Assembly (NCBI GenBank): GCA_025267735.1
Contig: CM046308.1
Location: forward strand, 30,989,267-31,053,266
Direction of reading: 5' to 3'
Length of the DNA stretch: 64,000 bases
From: Mactra quadrangularis
Taxonomy: Eukaryota; Mollusca; Bivalvia; Venerida; Mactridae
Each line of letters starts with the position of its first letter. Within the stretch, counting starts at the first letter, position 1. The position numbers were made by a program, and so were the translations under genes. Below the pieces are notes generated by a model. The model ran no database searches and was not told the origin of the DNA. It saw nothing but the letters and a program-made list of their open reading frames with translations. This document shows positions 56,661 through 64,000 of this stretch, piece by piece.

Positions 56661-59527
56661 TTCTTTAAATACAAGAACAATAAATTAGAAAGATATCAAT
56701 CAAAAGTTGCCTTCTATTTGCTAAATCAACTGCTTAGAAATAGTTCTAATCTAATTTATTGATATATATATTATTGATACATAGTATCTATACAATAAAC
56801 GATGAAACATGACAAAAGTACAACACCGAAGAAATAAGTAAAGTCAACATGATCTAAACTGTTATTCTCAACAGACATTAGCACTAATATAAGTTATAAA
56901 CTTATTGTCACATTAGACATTTTCAGAGTTATATCCTGACTGATTAGAATACAAATTACGGTATATGTTTTAAATGGGGCAAATTATTATGGCCACTTTA
57001 ATGTTTTGCACGTTCAGATCAGGTCTCGAGTGTACCTCCAAAGTCAGGAAAAATGTTAATTAATTAAGCCATTGACTGATAAGTACATAAACATGTTTAC
57101 AAACACTGCTAAACACGTAATGTTATTAATTTTGTTTCAGCTAAGCATATTAAGTCAGTTTGTAATATTTGGAATAAAATATGATCCATACGTACTAGCT
57201 ATTCTAGTGTAGTACAGGTGTACGTTTATAAATATGAAGCGATACTAATACTTATTTTTTAAATTTGTAGAAATGTCTGTAAACATGTTTGATTAATACT
57301 AGGATATATATATATAGACTGTGTCTTCTGAAACATATTTAACATTTAAATAGCCTTACCTTTAATTACTTTTTGCAGGCTTTGTAAGTTATTAGTGACT
57401 AAACAAGATGCGTTTTGTTGTTTAGAATTTACTTTACGAACTCCAATATACTCGTATGTGTCGAATACACCGGACACATGTAACAAACACTTTCAGGTGA
57501 ACTACCATATCAACGACGAAAGTATTTCATTCGTAACAAGTTGTGATTGTATAATGGTACATCTCTTATAGTGTTTATGGCATTACCGTTGAAATATAGC
57601 CATCACAAGGAAAATAAACAATGAATATCAGAACAAAGTAATTCCCTTGATAAAAGGCGAACAAAACATTCGTACAATTAATGTATTATTCAACATTATC
57701 GTTGATTTCAACTTACAACTGTCGGTAACTTTCAATTTAGCAAAATGAATTTTGTAAGCTTGTCTTCTTTCGACAGTTTCTATTTATTTCAGTATGCATA
57801 AACAATCTAGTTACACTACATTTATCTATATTATTAAATATTTAAGAAAATGGATTGCTCTTCATGCATTTCTAGATATATTTGTTGAAAAAGGGGTTCC
57901 GCGTGAATGGTGATATTAATATATTATTGTTCCCTAACGTTAAAATATAAACCGATTTTTGTGTATTTAAATGTATAATGACTTCAATTAAAGACAGTGA
58001 AACCTGTAAGTTGCTTTCCTAATATAGTCATCTGAATAGAAATATACTGTTTAGTTACACACATTATGATATTGCGAAATGGACATAACAAATTAATGAC
58101 GTTAATACGAGTAATTTAATGGTGTTATCATCTATCTTTCCGATAGCGACAAACCAAAGCGTTGCTACTTGGTAATAACTAAACCATAATTCCATTTTAT
58201 TGGAAGATAATTGTGCTATTTGTACTAATTGATAAAATGATTATTGATACACTCTTACAAATTAAACAGGATGGAACAGCGTTAATTCGGTCAGTAGGTC
58301 AAGTAACTTGTTATCCAATGGTACAATCACAATAAGACAAGAAGGTAAGGCGTTGTATCTTTAAACAGATCGTAGTTTGCTTGTAAAAGCCAAATGATAC
58401 GTATCGATTCTGACATTAATATATTTAATCTATGGTTAATTTAAGCAGAAAAATATATTTAACTACAGTCATATTCTAACAAAGCTGTTAACTTTGAGGT
58501 ATTTATTGTGCACCGATTAAATGGGTTAATCAAATCATATGCCGTTGCAATTTAAAGATACAACACTTTTGAAGCATTTTCCAGTATGAATTTCTTTTTC
58601 ATGTTTAAAAATATTCTGACAGATCGTTGCCACGTTTCATGACATATAATCTAAAGAGTCTGGTCGATAATATCAAAACATCAACGACGTAAAAAACGTC
58701 TTACGAGTTTAAGAAAAGCACTGACATGTTCGTTTTAACTTTTCATGGCTGTCGATGACCAGTTTGATTACAAGACACTGATTGACTTCTTTCTCGTAGA
58801 AGAAATGAACAAAAACCACATGAGATGACAAATCTTCTGAAATAATAGCAAGACAATCTCTAAATTTTGAAATGATAAATAAATCAAACCATAACTACAT
58901 CGCACTACAAACAAAGAGCGACCAACGCGCTTTAAACTAAAACAGCAACGATAAGCGATAAGTAATATCGTGGTGTAGTAGCTATTAGTGATGTTACATT
59001 TACAGCTACAGTCATATAAATTCTTTAATAGATAATTTAAAACATGACAAACAAATGTAGGTATGATTAAAATGTACTTCTCTGATCATACTACCATGAC
59101 ACAAAACTTCAAAAAACAGCCAATTAAAACAACCATGATGATCTTAATATTTGCTACTCTCTGGGGAAATAGTTTGACATAATTGACATGCGTCTTGGTG
59201 AGTCATTTTATTTACATTCTTGAAAACGTTATTGCTTCTAAACTTTCAATAATCAAAAATGATTGACATAACATTATCATGTATTGCAGTACATGATTTG
59301 ACCGGCATTTTTATATTCTAATAATGGTGAATGTTTTTTTTTTAAATTAGATAAGACACACTGAGCAAAAAAAAAGAGAACTTATGTTATATCATTGATG
59401 AACCAATATGATATATTTAGTTGTGGTTTATTTATTGAAACTATTAGTTAAACACCAGAGTAAAGAGTACAATAAACTTCTTCGAATTCAAATTTTAATC
59501 TAATTCCAAAGTCTTACGGGTTCTTTT
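56661..59527. other. AT-rich stretch, nothing recognised
   Basis: No credible gene or mobile element in about 2.9 kb. Confidence 0.3.
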
Positions 59528-59605
59528 CTTGAATTACATGTCATTAGTATATTGTCGGTGATGCTAGTTAGTCACCACCATCTAGTTTCAATGATTAAAT
59601 ATATA
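59528..59605 (+). pseudogene. Decayed start of segment Y (unit G)
   Basis: CTTGAATTACATGTC...ATTGTCGGTGATGCTAGTTA and ACCATCTAGTTTCAATGAT match the first part of the open exon-like segment at 35065-35297. The frame is broken by substitutions and indels and the remainder is not found. Confidence 0.5.
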
Positions 59606-59799
59606 TATAAATACTAATATTTAGGATATTTGTGATCTTTCTCGCCATTTCTTGATGTTTCTTACCTTGATAAGTCACGAACTATTACACTCTTACGTCT
59701 GCAAATCGATTGACTTGGCTTAAAATGGATAACTGTTAGTGTGAATGTTATAAACTTGGTTAATATCACAATCAGTATCTCTTCAAAATTGTCACATTC

Positions 59800-60370
59800 A
59801 CGAAGAGAACTTTGCCTCTTTTAATGTCTCATTGTGGAACACAAGTAGCAAGTAACGTGTCCAAGATATCATTTATTTACAAAAAATTGTCATCACAATG
59901 TCATAATTGTCTTCATTTCTCCAAAAATTGACCAATAATTTGCTCTTGAAATGCTCCACGTCGGAATGTAGGAATTGAATTATGAATTTCCCTATGATGC
60001 ATTGACATTGCTATGTCTGCTTATAATTTAATACATGCTTAAATTCCACTTTAATCTTTTTTTAAAGATTTAACCAGTAGTTTTTTCATCACTGCGTTTG
60101 AAATATCAACATTACTCTACATAAACAGACTGCTATCGCTTCAGCTTCTCTCCGCGATCTATCCTTCTTTGAAATATACCTCTAGCCGATGTGGCTGAAG
60201 CCCCTACCTTGGTATCCTTTATGGAGGGGTTTAAGGACCTGACCTTCTAATGGGGATCTTCCTTCAAAACACAAATTAAATCAAATGAAGGGTGTCAGCT
60301 ATCTCAGTCTGCCTAGTGCTCTATTAAAGCACATCACATCCGGATGGACAAAACGTAATTGGCATGTTAC
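59800..60370. repeat. Array landmark P1 (unit G), two tandem parts
   Basis: 59800-59985 matches 43500-43680 (GCTCTTGAAATGCTCCACGT, CAATAATTTGCTCTTGAAA). A second, shorter match starts near 60318 (GCTCTATTAAAGCACATCAC then CCGGATGGAC). The two are about 370 bp apart, so the landmark is itself duplicated here. Confidence 0.6.
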
Positions 60371-60943
60371 TTTCCCAATCTTTTTCTGGCTTCTACATTA
60401 GTTTAGAAATTTTACAAAATATGAAAAATTAAAACATATCATTGATTAAGTTTTATCTTCAGGATAGACAAATGTATGTCATAGAGACAATATTAAAGAA
60501 AATTAAATGACAGACAGTGGTTTGAAATCTTTTAACGTTAAGTTCATTACTTAGAAATTACAGTATTTTTTAAAGAATACGATGTTTGTTTTAACTTATG
60601 CTTCGCTATTTCTCCAATACATAAAATCAACTTGAATGTACTTTTATAATAAGACAAAATTATGTTAGCAATAATGGATACTTTATATGATTTTAACTTA
60701 GAGATGCCAATCAGAGGAATAAAATTATCCATAAAGGTACACATAACAGTAAATACTCGTACATTGATGGAGTTGACAAACGTCATTTTGTAAGCTCTTT
60801 TGTAAATTTAGGTCAATAATAAAGATTGTTACAGCTGTGTGGCTATACCTGATAATGCCACTTTTATTAGCAAAAAAGCCTTCCCAATACTACACTCTAC
60901 ATTTGTATTACTGTCTCTATACATAGTTTACATTATACCATTT
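60371..60943. other. AT-rich array interior
   Basis: Nothing gene-like; the 79-codon minus-strand frame near 60547 has no support. Confidence 0.35.
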
Positions 60944-61203
60944 ATTTATTTTATTTATTGGAGTTCACGCCGTATCAACACAATTTAGGTCATTTCACGG
61001 CGTCCAGCGCACCTAACCTAGCTTTCCTGGACCACTGACAAGGCCGGAAACTTCTCCATATTATCTAATCAATGGAGGAAAATCGACATTATTGTCAAAT
61101 TTTCATGGAAGGGTATAACCTCCCCGGGTGGAATTCGAACCCGCACCCCCTCAGGCACGAGTATCCAAATCCCGGCGCGCTACCAACTGCGCTATCGACC
61201 CGG
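60944..61203 (-). mobile_element. tRNA-derived SINE with 11-bp target duplication
   Basis: Family of 5889 and 31617: reversed tail, GGCGTCCAGCGCACCTAACC, a small internal deletion after TTTCCTGGACC, and a head ending GCTATCGACCCGG. TTATACCATTT flanks it at 60933-60943 and 61204-61214. Confidence 0.95.
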
Positions 61204-61214
61204 TTATACCATTT

Positions 61215-62415
61215 CATTCAATATCAATTGATGAAATATACTTATAATAATATCAACTATTTGTAATTCATATCAAACATATTAATACAAATAAAGACAA
61301 ATAACGTAGTGGTTTACGAATGGGTTTTAAAAATAACGGAGAAGTTGCTATCTTAACTCCTTTTCCAATGTCTTCTAAAACTCTAATTAATTTGAAAACG
61401 TGTAAAAACAACATTAGATAAAAATCCAATCAAATACAAACGCAACACAACACAAGAATTAAAGCATTAGAAGATTGCCCAAATAATACTTAAACTTAAT
61501 TCACCAGTTCCATCGCAGTGTCATTCAAATAAAAACAATTTAGAGAAAAAAACTTTTTTTATAGAAAATGGCGTGACAATTGCTGTTGAATCACAATGCA
61601 TTTTAAATTAATTATTCAATTGTATTCTTCCTCACTGATTGCTAAGACAATCGTGTTTGTCATTACAGAATAAGGAAATCCGCTTGACATAAAAATGTCT
61701 TTGCTATCTCTAATACGATAAGTTGTGGTGATGTTGGTATAAGTAGGAAATGATCATGCTATTGTTTATTTACAACAATGCCGCAAAACAGATTTAGCCA
61801 ATGTTTACCGTAAGGACGTTTAGTACCAAGGTAATTGTATGGACAAGTAGCAACTAATGATGATGCAACGCACGTTTTCGAACGTCGATGAATATTGTTA
61901 CAGTATAATTATGTATTACCTAATTGGCAAGACTTTATACCTGTCTGGACATAATGTTACATGGTTAGTTGCACAGTTAAGGATTTCACTTAATCAAAAC
62001 TTCTAAGTTTTCACTTGTTATTAATATCAACTGAGGACATACAACTTTATTCCGCAGACACAAATAACTTGTTAACAAATGTTAAGTACTTAGTTTTCCG
62101 GTTCAGCTAACCAATACAGTATAAGTATGTACATGACATTCTATGTCTTTCTCCCTTGCAATACAACTCAGCTTGTAATGCGACGGTTGTATGTAAGTTA
62201 TTCATTTATGTCAGTTTGCTCTCTCATACGCAAGATTGACATGAGTAGCTTTAGGGTCATTGAATCAACAACGAGAAATATATATATACTTAACAACATA
62301 ATACCCTAAATATCACAGATTTTTTTTTCAATTATTCAATCGCAACAAAGCGCATCAAGGTAATTATTAAATTATTAATACTATCTCGCATTAATTTATC
62401 AATAAGTACTTTTTC
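61215..62415. other. AT-rich array interior
   Basis: No gene or repeat recognised before landmark P2. Confidence 0.35.
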
Positions 62416-62562
62416 ACGTCCACTATGCGCCTCATTAATCCTTATTTGTCCAATAATTTGTAGATGAATGTCCCAATGTCCTTACTGATAAATCAACAAC
62501 ATATTTTTATGGCGTGAAATATAGATTTTGTCCGCTTTTTATATCTGACTGTATTCAGAATT
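62416..62562. repeat. Array landmark P2 (unit G)
   Basis: Direct match to 45162-45310 with about 85% identity, in the same orientation and the same position relative to landmark P1 and segment Z. Confidence 0.85.
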
Positions 62563-63395
62563 CTCTTTTCTATATTGTATTTTGCTATCAAAAGCTTCAT
62601 GTTAAACTAAATGACGATCTTAATTAATCGATGTTAATGGACTATATAAAGACAAAACTTTTATTATCGTTAATAAGGGACCCTAGTCAGTTATTTTTCC
62701 TTGTATACTCTTCAAATAGGTAGGTCCATTTAGTTGGATTACTCGAATTTTATCCTTACTTTTCAATGTCAATTTGCCAAAATTAATATTGAATAGCTTT
62801 TTTGTAAATCATATAATTTGTTTGAAATTCAAGCTAAGCATTTTTAGGGTAAAGAACTATTTGTATTTTATCACTTCTGTAAATATCTTCATTAACAAGA
62901 AATTTATTAGATGAAATATTTTGTTATTCTTACATAGGAATTCAATGATAAAATCCGAGAATTCCAACTGTAAAAACCTTCTTATCAATTGGATTCTTCA
63001 GATTTTATCAGGGAAAGATAACTGACTAAAGTCCCTCATTGAGCTTTGGTGAATGCCATTGTTCAATCCTCCTTCGAAACACACATAGTGGTATCCAGCA
63101 TCTGGAACTTTTATCTTAAAAAAATAAAAATGAATTTGTCTAAAATTGGTTCACCATATGAATTAGTGAATTATTTTTAACAGATTGAAATTAAAGCGTT
63201 CTAACACGTCATTTGTTTTTAAACTAAAGGGCTTAAAATCGTTATGGATGCTTGCTAGTTGAATAATTATTTTTGACATGAATAACATTGGAAAATAAGA
63301 AGGTGATTTGTTAGATAGTTTTAAACTGTTGTTCGCTTTGGTGAATTTCTTTAGGTTGAATATTATTTTGTCGTCTGAAAAATTAAAATGATTGA
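62563..63395. other. AT-rich array interior
   Basis: Nothing recognised. Confidence 0.35.
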
Positions 63396-63668
63396 TTGGA
63401 TTTTTTGATATTTAAATCTATTCAATCACTACAGATTTTACAGTTGCCATTAAAATTTTTGTACACTTTATCAACGTCATTTTTTAAAACTATAACTGTA
63501 TGTTTTTTATTCCAACAATTAAATGTACGATGCTTTAATCTTCTTTGTATTTATACTGATTTATTTGAACCAGTTTGGTTATGCGATAAACACGCAGCGT
63601 TTATTATAATCATGAAACACGCCCGCATTATCCAGTTATGCAAAACGTATCACAAACGGCTAGATTAA
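63396..63668 (+). other. Open frame upstream of segment Z, unit G
   Basis: The frame includes ITVCFLFQQLNVRCFNLLCI and VWLCDKHAAFIIIMK and ends KTYHKRLD. It lies about 180 bp before segment Z, where unit E has a comparable cysteine-containing frame (47454-47672). No donor was found near its end. It may hold the penultimate exon, but support is weak. Confidence 0.2.
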
Positions 63669-63847
63669 AACTTAATATTCCAATTTCATAATAATCTCTA
63701 CTAATGTTCATTATTGGTAAAACAAGTTGTACTACAAAGTGATACCAAATACCACTTTAGAATTTAATTATTCACTGACAGTTAACAGCCTGGTAAAATT
63801 GACGTTATCACGATATTTTCTTATCTTCATCTTGTTCGGTCATACAG

Positions 63848-63970
63848 AAAAGAGCAATTCATCTTGCAAAAGTACCAGTGTCTTTAATAACAGTGATATC
63901 TATTAAAGGTGTCCTCCATGAAGAAAATTTCGTCCAGAGACAAGAAATAATGTGTATTTGTAAGCGATAG
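63848..63970 (+). CDS. Terminal exon-like segment Z of array unit G
   Basis: After the acceptor TTGTTCGGTCATACAG, 40 codons read KRAIHLAKVPVSLITVISIK, then GVLHEENFVQ and RQEIMCICKR, followed by TAG. It is open in phase 0 from the acceptor. It shares KV.V.L...I.I(K/D)G and the closing (E)(I/L)(M/I)CICK-stop with unit D, and shares the acceptor with unit E. Downstream text (TGATTATAAATG...TATAGGC) is also conserved with unit D beyond the stop. This is the most intact copy of the segment. Product unknown; probably secreted if the Cys-X-Cys forms disulphides, which is a guess. Confidence 0.45.
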   Translation, partial: KRAIHLAKVPVSLITVISIKGVLHEENFVQRQEIMCICKR

Positions 63971-64000
63971 TGATTATAAATGATTTTATGTATAGGCTAT

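Noticed and set aside
15960..64000. CRISPR array, prokaryotic island or viral genome
   Set aside because: No regularly spaced short repeats, no bacterial gene structure and no long viral-type open frames. The repeat spacing is kilobases and fits eukaryotic tandem duplication.

Overview
This is animal (eukaryotic) DNA, most likely from a mollusc and probably a bivalve. It is AT-rich and contains small exons with GT/AG borders inside large introns. It has several families of tRNA-derived SINEs ending in a shared CGGCGTTAAACCC-type tail, and many short non-autonomous DNA transposons. There are no ribosome binding sites, no operons and no long open frames. The bivalve assignment is an inference from genome style and SINE structure; no species can be named from the sequence.

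Region 1 (1-15.9 kb) is gene-associated. At least two, and probably three, exons of an unidentified plus-strand gene lie between 529 and 2297; the last is a strongly predicted coiled coil. One more protein-like exon lies near 11.28 kb. The rest is dense with repeats: SINEs (5.6, 5.9, 7.7, 10.4, 12.2 and 14.4 kb), inverted-repeat elements (0.93-1.44, 4.0-4.26, 6.4-7.3 and 7.9-8.2 kb), a 328-bp tandem duplication (3.4-4.0 kb), a pair of near-identical 573-bp inverted arms 2.9 kb apart (9.27-13.27 kb), and a degenerate tandem repeat whose units are bounded by splice-site-like sequences (13.7-14.3 kb).

Region 2 (about 15.9-64 kb) looks featureless at first, but comparing it with itself shows an array of diverged tandem duplications. 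Two adjacent units (17.58-25.81 and 25.81-32.37 kb) are clearly homologous along their whole length. Shorter landmarks in the same order recur near 16-17, 35-36, 38.8-42.2, 43.5-47.8 and 59.5-64 kb. The units carry small exon-like segments of an unrecognised gene family. One keeps an identical splice-donor context (TT|gtaag) in three units. Another is a terminal segment ending in Cys-Ile-Cys-Lys before a stop in two units, with a decayed copy in a third. Most copies are frameshifted or interrupted, so the array may be a cluster of mostly decayed paralogues around one or a few functional genes.

Mobile elements inserted after duplication date the array: a 1.9-kb element with 13-bp terminal inverted repeats is present only in unit A, and a SINE with a 9-bp target duplication only in unit B. 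Two 340-bp GC-rich elements (42.9 and 46.7 kb), a 251-bp element with perfect 26-bp inverted ends (35.4 kb), a pogo/Tigger-like element (33.5 kb) and six further SINEs lie across the array. All homology statements rest on reading the sequence by eye; no database was searched.
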